34,668 nucleotides of DNA from UBA7672 sp038326205 (GTDB taxonomy: Bacteria; Pseudomonadota; Alphaproteobacteria; Caulobacterales; Hyphomonadaceae), in contig JBBQJV010000041.1 in NCBI GenBank assembly GCA_038326205.1, forward strand, positions 1 to 34,668. The letters run 5' to 3'. This document shows, piece by piece, positions 26,090 through 34,192 of this stretch. The notes under the pieces were generated by a model, which saw nothing but the letters and a program-made list of their open reading frames with translations, did no database searches and was not told the DNA's origin. Both the position numbers and the translations under genes were made by a program. Numbering within the stretch: position 1 is the first letter of the stretch; the number at the start of each line of letters is the position of its first letter.

Positions 26090-27628
26090 TCAGATACGGG
26101 CGGAGCGGCCAGCCCAGAAGGGTTCGCGCAGTTTCCGCTTGAAGATCTTGCCGCTGTCCTCGCGCGGCAGTTCTGCGCTGAAGTCCACCGATTTGGGAAG
26201 CTTGAAGCCGGACACGTGCTCGCGGAGGTAGGCTCTCACCTGCTCCTGCGTCAGCGTTGCTCCCGGCTGCGGCTGCACGACGGCATGGATTGCTTCGCCA
26301 TACTCATCGTCGGGAATGCCGAACACGGCGCAGTCAGCGACACCCGGCATGCGATGGAGCGATGCTTCGATCTCGGCCGGGTAGATGTTCACACCGCCCG
26401 AAATGATCATGTCCTTGGAGCGGTCGCACAGGTAGAGATAGCCGTCGGCATCGAAGTATCCGATGTCGCCCGTCGCAACGAGACCGATCTTTGTCGATGA
26501 CACCCGCTTGGCGTGGTCCTTGTGATAGGTGAAATCCGCGATGTTTGTGAACATCGCCACCACCTCGCCAACTTCGCCTGCCGCAACCGAAATTCCGTCC
26601 GCATCCACGACCCGCACATCGGCGCTCGGCATTGCCTTGCCGACCGTGCCGGGGTGCGAGAGCCACTGCTCGGAATTGCAGAACACGACGCCGCCGGTTT
26701 CGGTCGAGCCGTAATACTCCATGATGACCGGCCCCCACCATTCGATCATCGCGCGCTTCACAGGCGGCGAGCATGGCGCCGCAGCGTGGACCACGAATTC
26801 GAGCGATGACAGGTCGTACTTGTCCCTGACGTCTTCCGGCAGCTTGAGCAGCCGGTTGAACATGATCGGCACCATGTGCAGGTGCGTGACCTTGTAGTCC
26901 TGGATCATGCGCAGCAGGTCTTCCGGCTCGAAGCGCGCTTCAAGATGCAGGTTCGCGCCGATGCGTGCGCACACCGAGCCGTAGGCATTCGGCGCGGAGT
27001 GGTACATCGGCCCGGTCATCACGCTGACGATCTGATCCGGCGGTCGCGTCGTCAGCCCGAAGATGGTGAGCAGGCTGCGCATCGAGGCTTCAAACTGCTC
27101 TGGCGTTGGCGACGCGCGACGCACGCCTTTTGGACTGCCGGTTGTGCCCGACGTATAGATAATCGTGCCGGGGCTCTGGCGCGGCGGACCCGACCATGGC
27201 TCGAAACCCTCCAGCCATGCCGACCAGTCCAGCGTACCCTCTGGCGGTTCGGCGGACGGCTGCGGCACGCCGTAAGCGCCCGCGATCTCCGGCGGCGTCC
27301 GTACGGTGAGCACCTGCACGCCAGCCGGGATCACGGAGCGAACCGATGCGTAGAGATCGGAATGGATAACGATGACCTTGGCACCCGAATTCTCGAAAAT
27401 GTAGCGCGCCTCCTCCGGCGTCGCATGCCAGTTCACCGGGGTTGGATAGACGCCGAGCAGTCCCGCCGCCGTGCTCGCCTCGAAGAACGGAAAATCGTTG
27501 CGCAGGTAGAGCGCGATGATGTCGCCCGGCTGCACGCCGATGCTGTCCAGCCCGGTCGCGGCTTTTGCAGCGCGTGTGTTCAGATCGGCGGTACTCAGGC
27601 GGCGCTCGCCGCTGATGATTTCACCCAA
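26090..27628 (-). CDS. Acyl-CoA synthetase (AMP-forming, FadD type)
   Basis: A 512-residue ANL-superfamily ligase that activates a carboxylic acid to its CoA thioester through an acyl-AMP. The P-loop is IIYTSGTTGSPKGV; the A5 motif is MEYYGSTETGG; A7 is ATGDIGYFDADGYLYLCDRSKDMIISGG; the A10 lysine lies near EDSGKIFKRKLR. The C-terminus (REPFWAGRSARI) resembles mycobacterial/proteobacterial FadD enzymes for bulky acids. The start is TTG at 27626-27628, chosen for AGGGAG 7 nt upstream. It lies 66 bp downstream of the P450 gene and 33 bp upstream of the acyl-CoA dehydrogenase pair, so one degradative operon is likely. Confidence 0.92.
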   Translation of the reverse strand: MGEIISGERRLSTADLNTRAAKAATGLDSIGVQPGDIIALYLRNDFPFFEASTAAGLLGVYPTPVNWHATPEEARYIFENSGAKVIVIHSDLYASVRSVIPAGVQVLTVRTPPEIAGAYGVPQPSAEPPEGTLDWSAWLEGFEPWSGPPRQSPGTIIYTSGTTGSPKGVRRASPTPEQFEASMRSLLTIFGLTTRPPDQIVSVMTGPMYHSAPNAYGSVCARIGANLHLEARFEPEDLLRMIQDYKVTHLHMVPIMFNRLLKLPEDVRDKYDLSSLEFVVHAAAPCSPPVKRAMIEWWGPVIMEYYGSTETGGVVFCNSEQWLSHPGTVGKAMPSADVRVVDADGISVAAGEVGEVVAMFTNIADFTYHKDHAKRVSSTKIGLVATGDIGYFDADGYLYLCDRSKDMIISGGVNIYPAEIEASLHRMPGVADCAVFGIPDDEYGEAIHAVVQPQPGATLTQEQVRAYLREHVSGFKLPKSVDFSAELPREDSGKIFKRKLREPFWAGRSARI

Positions 27629-27635
27629 GGCACTT

Positions 27636-27641
27636 CTCCCT
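27636..27641 (-). promoter_or_regulatory. Ribosome binding site supporting a TTG start
   Basis: AGGGAG on the minus strand lies 7 nt before TTG (27626-27628). The match and spacing are close to ideal and decide the start of the acyl-CoA synthetase gene. Confidence 0.6.
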
Positions 27642-27694
27642 GACCGATCCGGTTGGCCCGGATGCTCTGTCTCGACGTCTCACCCCGGTACGCC

Positions 27695-29020
27695 TCACCC
27701 TTGCGGCGTGAAGCTTACGCCAAGGCTGCGGATGGCGTGCACGAAATTGTTGGGCGCAATATCAATGGCGCCATTCCACTTGATGTCCGGCAGGCGCGTC
27801 AGCAACTGTCGATACGCCTCCTCCAGCTGGATCTGCGCCACGCGCTTGCCGAGACACACGTGCGGACCGTAGCCGAACGCAATATGCTTGTTGGCGTTGG
27901 CGCGCGCCACATCCAGCGTGTCCGGATTCTCGAACATCGCCGGATCGCGGTTGGCCGCGCCGTAATACATGATCACCTTCTCGCCCTCAGCGACCTGCTG
28001 GTCAGCGATCATGGCATCCTGCAACGCCGTCCGCCGCATGTAGATCACCGGGCTCACCATGCGGATGAACTCATCCGCTGCATTGCCCAGCAGTTCCGGT
28101 TGCGCCTGCAGTTTTGCCTTCTGGTCCGGGAATTCGGTCAGCAGCTTCATCGCGCCGGACAGCGTATTGCGCGTCGTGTCATTCCCGGCGAACACGATCA
28201 GCAGCCACGAACCATCGAGATACTCGTCACTCAGAAGCTCGCCATCGACCTGCGCCCGCGCGATGGCCGACATCAGGTCCGCCTGCGGGTCCTTGCGTCG
28301 CTTGTGCATCATGTGCAAGCCGTAGGCGAACATCTCTTCGACGTTGGAATTGAAGTCAGCGACGAACTGCATCAGCTCAAGGCTCGGCGTCAGCGACGCC
28401 TGATCGGCGGCCATGTTCTGCGCCAATTCGAGATAGTGCATCCAGTGCAGGAACTTGCCGCGATCCGGCTCCGGCACGCCAAGAATTTCGCACAGGGTGA
28501 ACAGAGGCAAGCGCGAGGAGAACTCCTCGACCAGATCGCACTCCCCTTTCGGCGCTATGACGTCGATCAGGCGGGTGACTTCATTCTGCACCTTTGTTTT
28601 CAGGCCGTTGAGATAGGCCGGCGTGAAGAACGGCATATGCTCGCGACGCAGCTGCAGATGGTTCGGCGCATCCATATTGATCATGGTGTCGAACGAGGCG
28701 CGGCCGAGCAGCACATGCCCGGTCCCCACTTTCGGCGTGTCCATCAGGATGCCGCCGCGCTGCGAGGAAAACGTCGCCGGATCTCCATTCACGCGCATCA
28801 CGTCGGCATGGCGCGTCACGGCCCAGAAGCCGGGGAAGTCGCCGGGCTCCGGATGCCAGCAGACCGGCGCCGCTGAGCGCATTTTCGCAAACGTGTCGAA
28901 CGGCTGACCCAGAGTAAATGCACGTGGGTCGTGGAACGACAGCCCCTCGACGCGCGGGTAGGCTTCGGGAAAATTTGGACCGGGACGGCCTTCGACAGCC
29001 GTCTGGCTGATCAACTGCAT
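27695..29020 (-). CDS. Cytochrome P450, bacterial soluble class
   Basis: A 441-residue P450. Helix I has FAGNDTTRNT (acid-alcohol pair for oxygen activation); the ExxR motif is DEFIRM; the haem loop is FGYGPHVCLG with Cys389 as the axial ligand. RTALQDAMIADQQVAEGEKV and YGAANRDP are typical of bacterial P450s acting on terpenoids, steroids or fatty acids. There is no membrane anchor, so it is soluble and needs a ferredoxin and reductase from elsewhere. ATG 29020 is preferred; an ATG at 29089 is in frame but has its GGGG only 1 nt away. It heads the acyl-CoA cluster and probably hydroxylates the compound that the ligase and dehydrogenases then degrade. Confidence 0.92.
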   Translation of the reverse strand: MQLISQTAVEGRPGPNFPEAYPRVEGLSFHDPRAFTLGQPFDTFAKMRSAAPVCWHPEPGDFPGFWAVTRHADVMRVNGDPATFSSQRGGILMDTPKVGTGHVLLGRASFDTMINMDAPNHLQLRREHMPFFTPAYLNGLKTKVQNEVTRLIDVIAPKGECDLVEEFSSRLPLFTLCEILGVPEPDRGKFLHWMHYLELAQNMAADQASLTPSLELMQFVADFNSNVEEMFAYGLHMMHKRRKDPQADLMSAIARAQVDGELLSDEYLDGSWLLIVFAGNDTTRNTLSGAMKLLTEFPDQKAKLQAQPELLGNAADEFIRMVSPVIYMRRTALQDAMIADQQVAEGEKVIMYYGAANRDPAMFENPDTLDVARANANKHIAFGYGPHVCLGKRVAQIQLEEAYRQLLTRLPDIKWNGAIDIAPNNFVHAIRSLGVSFTPQG

Positions 29021-29163
29021 GGGATGACTCGCCAACGCTTGAGATTGTCGGTCGAACGTTGCGCGCGCATAGGCTGACGCGCAAGTCATCCCCTTAGGTA
29101 AGGGCAGCTACTTCCGCAGCGAATAGTTTTGGAATTCCGTTTAGCTGCGAATGCCGCAACGCG

Positions 29164-29934
29164 TCAGAATGAGAATTGCTCGCGCAGGATGCGTTCGTCG
29201 AGCGCGTGCCCCTCGTTGAACAGCATCGTCATCGGACTGGAACGATCTTCGCGGACCGCGACTTTCACAAGATCGCGAACTTCCTGGGTGTCGGCCGAGG
29301 CGGCGACAGGGCGCCGTTCGGGCTCCAGCACTTCGATGTCGACGCGCGCATCGCCACGCAGCAGTGCGCCGCGCCACCGCCTTGGCCTGAACGGTGAAAT
29401 GGGCGTTAGCGCCAGCAGATTGCCACCGATCGGGACAATCGGGCCGTGGGCAGAGAGATTGTACGCGGTCGAGCCCGCAGGCGTCGCCACCAACACGCCA
29501 TCCGCCAACATATCGGCGAGTCGCTCGCGGCCATCCACCAGAATGCGCAAGCGAGCCGTTTGCGACGTCTGGCGCAGCAGGGACACCTCGTTGATGGCCA
29601 GCCGCTTCGTGACTGTTCCGTCCACCTGCGTCGCGGTCATCTCCAGCGGATGGATCACGGCCTTTACCGCCGTGTTGATCCGTTCCGGCAGCCCGTCCTC
29701 GACATATTCATTCATCAAGAAGCCGATCGTCCCGCGGTGCATCCCATAAACCGGCAGCCGGTCCTGAAAACGCTCCCGCAGGGTATCAAGCATCCAGCCG
29801 TCGCCGCCCAGCGCCACCACCACCTCGGCCTTGTCCAACCCGGCCTGGCCATAGCGACGGGTCATCGTTTCCAGCGCCTGCCGGGCTTCCGGCTTCTGGG
29901 AGGCCGTGAAGTGGATTTTGAGGTCAGCGCTCAT
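29164..29934 (-). CDS. nadK: NAD kinase
   Basis: A 256-residue ATP-NAD kinase that makes NADP+ in the cytoplasm. The catalytic GGDG motif is at 43-46 (with Trp following), then YGMHRGTIGFLMNEY, NEVSLLRQ and ATPAGSTAYNLSAHGPI, the conserved NAD-site segments. The length is normal for alphaproteobacterial NadK. It is divergent from the aldolase/adducin gene with about 105 bp between them. NADPH for the P450 and other oxygenases nearby depends on NADP+, but this is a housekeeping gene and no operon link is implied. Confidence 0.95.
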   Translation of the reverse strand: MSADLKIHFTASQKPEARQALETMTRRYGQAGLDKAEVVVALGGDGWMLDTLRERFQDRLPVYGMHRGTIGFLMNEYVEDGLPERINTAVKAVIHPLEMTATQVDGTVTKRLAINEVSLLRQTSQTARLRILVDGRERLADMLADGVLVATPAGSTAYNLSAHGPIVPIGGNLLALTPISPFRPRRWRGALLRGDARVDIEVLEPERRPVAASADTQEVRDLVKVAVREDRSSPMTMLFNEGHALDERILREQFSF

Positions 29935-30039
29935 TTTGGCTCCCGGTACGCACCCCGCTATAGAACCGAATAACGTAAATAACGACAGAATGACTTTCCG
30001 AACAGAGCACTATAAGTTGCCCCTACAGGGAGAAAAGTC

Positions 30040-30810
30040 ATGGCCGATGACCTCAGGACCGTCAGCGTAAAATCCCGCGTCAGCGCCGAGGAATGGAAAA
30101 CTCGCGTTGAACTCGCGGCGCTCTACCGGCTGGTCACCCTCTACGGCTGGGACGACATGATCTTCACCCACATCTCCGCCCGCGTGCCTGGACCGGAGCA
30201 CCACTTCCTGATCAACCCATATGGGTTCTTCTTCGACGAGATCACAGCCTCCTCGCTGGTGAAAATCGACCTCGATGGCAATATCGTCGAGCCCACCGAA
30301 TACATGATCAACCCGGCGGGCTTCACCATCCACTCCGCCATTCACGCCGCACGCGAGGATGCGAAGTTCGTGCTGCACGTCCACACCGATGCTGGCGTTG
30401 CGGTCGCCTCGACGAAGGAGGGCCTGCTGCCGATCAGTCAGCATGCGCTGATCGTCCTGCCAAACCTCGCCTATCATGACTATGAAGGCATCGCCCTCGA
30501 TCTTGATGAGCGCGACCGGCTGGTGGCGGACCTCGGCGACAAGAGCGCACTCATGCTTTGGAATCACGGCACGCTGGCTGTAGGCGACACGGCGGCGGCG
30601 TGCTGGATGCAGATTTTCTTCCTTGAGCGCGCCTGCCAGATGCAGGTGATGGCCGCAGCGGGTGGTCGCGAGCATCTGCGCATTGCACCGCAGGATGCGA
30701 TCGAGACGGTCAAGGAGCAGCAGACGATGGCGCGCGGCGTCGGCGCGATGCTGGCCTGGCCAGGCTGCCTGCGGAAGCTGGACCGCGAGTCGCCGGGTTA
30801 CGACGCATGA
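30040..30810 (+). CDS. Class II aldolase/adducin family protein
   Basis: A 256-residue protein of the class II aldolase/adducin N-terminal domain family. Zinc ligands are H113 and H115 (VLHVHTDA) and H176 (WNHGTLAVG). FTHISARV and INPYGFFFDEITASSLVKID are the phosphate-loop segments. By hand alignment with fuculose-1-P aldolase, the position of its catalytic Glu73 falls on a Gly here, so aldolase activity is uncertain; adducin-like proteins of this size often have unknown roles. The start is ATG 30040 with AGGGAGAA 8 nt upstream; TATAAG at 30011-30016 may be its -10 box, but no good -35 was found. Confidence 0.85.
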   Translation: MADDLRTVSVKSRVSAEEWKTRVELAALYRLVTLYGWDDMIFTHISARVPGPEHHFLINPYGFFFDEITASSLVKIDLDGNIVEPTEYMINPAGFTIHSAIHAAREDAKFVLHVHTDAGVAVASTKEGLLPISQHALIVLPNLAYHDYEGIALDLDERDRLVADLGDKSALMLWNHGTLAVGDTAAACWMQIFFLERACQMQVMAAAGGREHLRIAPQDAIETVKEQQTMARGVGAMLAWPGCLRKLDRESPGYDA

Positions 30811-30830
30811 GACTTGATAGACAATCGAGC

Positions 30831-30860
30831 TGAGGCCGATTGAGCCGAAGCCGATTGAGT
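30831..30860. repeat. Two-copy 15-bp tandem repeat
   Basis: Two 15-bp units (30831-30845 and 30846-30860) match at 12 positions, sharing the core CCGATTGAG at 30836-30844 and 30851-30859. They lie between the aldolase/adducin gene and the beta-barrel gene. No function is evident. Confidence 0.6.
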
Positions 30861-30878
30861 GAGTGACGGGGGGACTAG

Positions 30879-31574
30879 ATGGTTGGGGCAAGCGACCGCT
30901 TGCGCGGTGTAGTGCTGTTGGCGACGTCGGGGTCCCTCGCGCCGGTCGCCAACGCGGGCGCATGGAGCGTGCCGGCTGGCGAGCAGCAATGGCACGCCAC
31001 CGTCTCGCGCGAGACAGGCGATTTCGGACAGGCCTGGCGCGCGGATGATTTCACCGAAGTCGGCATCGGAGATGGCTGGCAAGTTGTCACGAAGTTCGAG
31101 AGCCAGATAACCATCGGCGACACCTATGACGACCGCTCCGGATTTCGGCTCGGGGTGCAGAAGGCGTTCGCGATCGATGACCGCACGTCCTTCTCGCTGC
31201 TAGCGTCCTATCTGGGTGGAGAGTCGCTCGATGGCGCGGAATGCGCCGGTGGCGGGTATGAAGTCCGCGCTGCAATCGGGAGGTCGTTCTCGCTGGGCGG
31301 CCGCGAAGGCTATTTGTATGTGGAAGCGGGTCACCGCTCCCGCGAGGGGTGCGAACGGAACGTGTTCGAGGTCGCCACCGGACTGGAATTTGCCCCCTCG
31401 TGAAATCTCGGCCTCAAGGCCTGGCAGGACGGTGGATCGAGCGGCAGCACCAAGGCCGAACTGAGCCTTGGGTATGACCGCGGCTTTATGGGTGTCGGGG
31501 TGGGGTGGCGGCAGGCAGTCTCGGGGAATTTCGAGGAAAAGGGCTGGATTGTTTCGGCCCAGACGCGATTCTGA
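30879..31574 (+). pseudogene. Outer-membrane beta-barrel protein gene interrupted by an in-frame TGA
   Basis: The frame begins at ATG 30879 after a G-rich Shine-Dalgarno stretch and encodes a signal peptide (ending APVANAGA) followed by alternating beta-strands (GDGWQVVTKFESQITIG, RSGFRLGVQKAFAI, GYEVRAAIGRSFSL). It hits TGA at 31401-31403 (codon 175). The same frame then continues without shift for 56 codons (NLGLKAWQDGG, KAELSLGYDRGFMGVGVGW, GWIVSAQTRF) and stops at 31574 with a terminal Phe, the outer-membrane insertion signature. The full product would be about 231 residues. TGA probably replaces TGG (Trp). Without the tail the barrel could not close or insert properly. The gene is not assigned to a named family. 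Confidence 0.75.
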
Positions 31575-31684
31575 TCTGGCTGTCTCGGACTTACGCAACG
31601 TTTGGCGAGCGCGCCGGCGTTTGTTAGGCTCCCACCAACAACAGTGCGATTCCGGTCGCCGCCGGATCACCAAAGGGTTGGGAT

Positions 31685-32176
31685 ATGTCGAAGCAGAAGC
31701 CGGTCGAGGTCATCACGCCTCCGAACGTTCTCAAGGCCAAGGTGGGCGGCGTACTGCCGGCCCTCGACCAGAAAGCCATCGCGCGGGCCGAGGCTGCGCT
31801 GGAAGGCATGTCCTCGCAATTTGCGGAGTGGATTAACGAGGAACTCGCGCGCCTGCTTGAGGCATGGGCCGCGTATGAGGCAGCGCCGGGCACGCCTGCC
31901 GCGCGCAACGAACTCCATCGCCGCTCACACGACCTCAAAGGCCTTGCTCCAACCTATGGCTACCCGTTGGTGGGGCGCATGTCCGGCTCCCTGTGCAAGC
32001 TGACAGGCGAGGAGCATGCCGGTCTCAATCCGCCGGACAAGCTGCTGAAGGCGCATGTTGACGCCGTGAAGGCGGCCGTGACGGGCAAGATCATGGGCGC
32101 TGATCATCCGGTCGGACTGGCGCTCGCAAACGAACTGGAAACGCAGACCAAGGCGCTGATCGCTGCCCGGTCCTGA
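31685..32176 (+). CDS. Hpt-domain-like phosphotransfer protein
   Basis: A 163-residue, mostly helical protein. The segment LHRRSHDLKGLAPTYGYPLVGRMSGSLCKL (about 77-106) resembles the phosphorylated helix of histidine phosphotransfer domains, with His82 followed by D-L-K-G. The N-terminal about 40 residues are a Pro/Lys-containing linker. If correct, it would pass phosphate between a hybrid sensor kinase and a response regulator; no kinase or regulator gene is adjacent. The start ATG at 31685 has AAGGG upstream. It converges on the NUDIX gene with 38 bp between stops. The family call rests on this one motif. Confidence 0.6.
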   Translation: MSKQKPVEVITPPNVLKAKVGGVLPALDQKAIARAEAALEGMSSQFAEWINEELARLLEAWAAYEAAPGTPAARNELHRRSHDLKGLAPTYGYPLVGRMSGSLCKLTGEEHAGLNPPDKLLKAHVDAVKAAVTGKIMGADHPVGLALANELETQTKALIAARS

Positions 32177-32214
32177 GCAAATGAACCTTGATGAACGGCC
32201 CCGGAGTTGGCGAC

Positions 32215-33009
32215 TTACGCCATGACGTCCTTCATGCGCTCTTCGGTGATGCCGTAGCCGGCCTCGGCTGGGATGACGAGCACCTTGCCGTCAGCGCGCT
32301 CCTCGACGCGCGGCTCGACGGTGACCACCGGTTGCAGACGCGCGGCGGCCTCGGCTTCGGCGGCGGTTCTTGAACGATCGAGCACCTGCAGGTTGAGCCG
32401 CGTCGGGAACATCAACTTCGCCTCACCCGTCAGCCGCCGTGCGAGCAGGCTCGCGGGCGACACCCACTCATGGTCAACGGCTTCGCGGCCGTCGTGGCGG
32501 ACGATCTGGCCGGCGGGGGCGCGGACGAGGAAAAAGTGCGTGTCGAAGCGGCGCGGTTCAAAGTTGGGCGTGATCCAGTGGGCAAACGGCACGAGGCGGT
32601 CGAGCGTCAGGCGAAGGCCAGCGTCGCGGATGAGCTGGATGAATTTTGCGGGCTCGGCCTCGACGGCGGCGCGTTGATCGTCGAACGCTGCAGAGCCGGC
32701 GGCATCGACCTCGGCGCCACCGCGCGTTGCGAGCAGCAGACCGGACTCCTCGAACACTTCTCGGGCGGCAGCGATACGGAGGGAGCGCGCGTAGTGATCG
32801 TACGTGCCGTCCGACAAATCATCCCATGCGGGATCGGCATCGGCGGGACAGACCTTGCCGCCGGGAAACACCCAGGCACTGGCGCCGAACGCCATGCCGG
32901 CGCTGCGGCGAACCATCAGCACTTCCAGGTTTGATCCCTGAGGAGCGGGCGCATCGCGCACGATCAGCACAGTGGACGCAGGCTTGGGTTTGTCGGCTTC
33001 GGTACTCAT
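32215..33009 (-). CDS. NUDIX hydrolase, NUDT19-like
   Basis: A 264-residue NUDIX protein. The NUDIX box is split by an insert: WVFPGGKV (about 46-53) is followed about 30 residues later by R83-E84-x2-E87-E88-S-G, where the usual spacing is about 13. This long-loop form is typical of the NUDT19/RP2-like group, whose studied members act on CoA derivatives. The substrate here is not known; CoA or acyl-CoA would fit the nearby acyl-CoA genes but this is speculation. The ATG at 33009 is chosen because GGAG lies 5 nt upstream; the frame is open to 33030. Confidence 0.87.
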   Translation of the reverse strand: MSTEADKPKPASTVLIVRDAPAPQGSNLEVLMVRRSAGMAFGASAWVFPGGKVCPADADPAWDDLSDGTYDHYARSLRIAAAREVFEESGLLLATRGGAEVDAAGSAAFDDQRAAVEAEPAKFIQLIRDAGLRLTLDRLVPFAHWITPNFEPRRFDTHFFLVRAPAGQIVRHDGREAVDHEWVSPASLLARRLTGEAKLMFPTRLNLQVLDRSRTAAEAEAAARLQPVVTVEPRVEERADGKVLVIPAEAGYGITEERMKDVMA

Positions 33010-33136
33010 TAGTGCTCCGTAAACCTTCAATATTGATGGCCGATTTGCTGAAAATTCACTGATCGCATTTCGGCTGACCTTCAGGCGGCTCTGGTATCAG
33101 GAGGATAACTCAGAGCACCTCAGCCGGGACCAAGCA

Positions 33137-33835
33137 ATGACCCAAGCGCGCGCCACTCATCTGCGCCTCGTCCAGACCGAGCCCCTGCCGTTGTCCGTCC
33201 GCGTGCCGCGCATCCGTTTCCGCTCCGTCGTGCGGCTGGCTGATGGTGAGGCTTTCGGCATCCACGCTGAATCAGACATTAATTTCGAGGACACTTTCCA
33301 CCCCCGCCACCTCACCGGCGCCCCCCTCCCCTCCGCCGCCGCCTGGCTCGGCGACCTGATCGAGCGCGCCGGTCGTCTGGCGCAGGAAACCGGTAACACA
33401 CAGCGTCCGCTGTCGATCCTCGCGCCGATGGCCGCGCTGTCCGACCCGGACGCTCCGATGGCGGCTGAAGCTGGCATCGCCCGCGCCGGCATGTTGCCGC
33501 AGGAAGTCCGGATCGATTTCTGCGACGGTACCGTGTCCGCGCTGGACGATCTGGCTCTGGATCGCGTTGATGCGTTCCGTCGTCGTGGCTTCCGTGTCGG
33601 CCTCGACGCCCGCAAGTCGTGGCGCACGCCGATGGGTGCACGCGCCCGCATGACGTTTGAAGCGGTGCGCCTCGATCCGTCGCGCCTCGCGGCGCTCGAG
33701 ATCCCGATGACGCGCCTTGAAGTTGCAGCCGCCGAGGGCGTCGCCCTGATTGCCGAGAATGCTCTCTGGCGCGACGCCGACCAACTCGCCGAACTGGGCA
33801 TCAGCTTCGCCGTGGCGCCGCGCACCGACGGTTGA
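33137..33835 (+). CDS. Possible degenerate EAL-domain protein
   Basis: A 232-residue protein with no membrane segment. Its layout recalls the EAL (c-di-GMP phosphodiesterase) barrel: RIRFRSVVRLADGEAFGIHAE near the N-terminus corresponds to the family's first strands, PQEVRIDFCDGTVSALDDLALDRVDAFRRRGFRVGLDARKSW to the L-E-I-T-E ... D-D-F region, and EAVRLDPSRL to the L-K-I-D strand. The catalytic E-A-L triplet and the metal-binding acids are not evident, so if the family is right it is an inactive binding or scaffold domain. An AGGAGG at about 33101 is too far upstream of ATG 33137 to serve it. Confidence in the fold is low; the reading frame itself is good. Confidence 0.6.
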   Translation: MTQARATHLRLVQTEPLPLSVRVPRIRFRSVVRLADGEAFGIHAESDINFEDTFHPRHLTGAPLPSAAAWLGDLIERAGRLAQETGNTQRPLSILAPMAALSDPDAPMAAEAGIARAGMLPQEVRIDFCDGTVSALDDLALDRVDAFRRRGFRVGLDARKSWRTPMGARARMTFEAVRLDPSRLAALEIPMTRLEVAAAEGVALIAENALWRDADQLAELGISFAVAPRTDG

Positions 33836-33900
33836 ACGCGGGCCTGCAGTCGGACTGGCGTGCGCCGTCCGGGATGCTGTGGCTCTGAGCCCGATGGAGG

Positions 33901-34192
33901 GCCCGGGGACGCGGGATGTCCCGCGTGATTTGGCGATGCCGTTGCCAGCACTACCAGTAGAAGAAGAGACAACGCGGATCCCGCGTCCCCGGCAGGTGTT
34001 GGGTCACTGGCCTCGAACAGCGGTATTGTCCCCCGCCTGACGTGGTTTGCCTCCGGCGTGCGGGTCAGGCTGTTCAGACCCGATCCCCCGAAACGCGGGG
34101 TTTGACCAAACACTGGGTCTGGACCTGCTGCAGCGGGGATTTCACCGCCGCAGCCCCCGCGTACTGCCGAGCCTCGCCTTTCGGGGTCGGCA
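33901..34192 (+). ncRNA. Candidate structured RNA / nested inverted-repeat element
   Basis: A gene-free stretch folding into five successive elements. (a) A 15-bp perfect helix pairs 33903-33917 with 33978-33992, extended by CCGCGT/ACGCGG (33921-33926 with 33972-33977). (b) 34064-34075 pairs with 34036-34041 and 34015-34020. (c) CAGACCC/GGGTCTG (34075-34081, 34115-34121) encloses two small hairpins (34086-34100, 34100-34111). (d) GCGGGG/CCCCGC pairs 34133-34138 with 34155-34160. (e) An 11-bp hairpin spans 34165-34192. Two pairs are G.U wobbles only on the plus strand (33935-33943, 34174-34184), which weakly favours a plus transcript. It does not match tmRNA, RNase P RNA, SRP RNA or 6S RNA as I know them. 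A mobile or repeat DNA element is the alternative. Confidence 0.45.

Noticed and set aside
27653..28876. A 407-codon plus-strand open frame opposite the P450 gene
   Set aside because: His/Arg/Gln-rich composition typical of antisense shadows; the P450 haem and helix-I motifs settle the coding strand.
15895..31574. Stop-codon reassignment as the cause of the in-frame TAG and TGA
   Set aside because: TAG and TGA act as normal stops in many intact genes here (e.g. TGA for nagK and nadK, TAG for murQ), so a changed genetic code is not supported.
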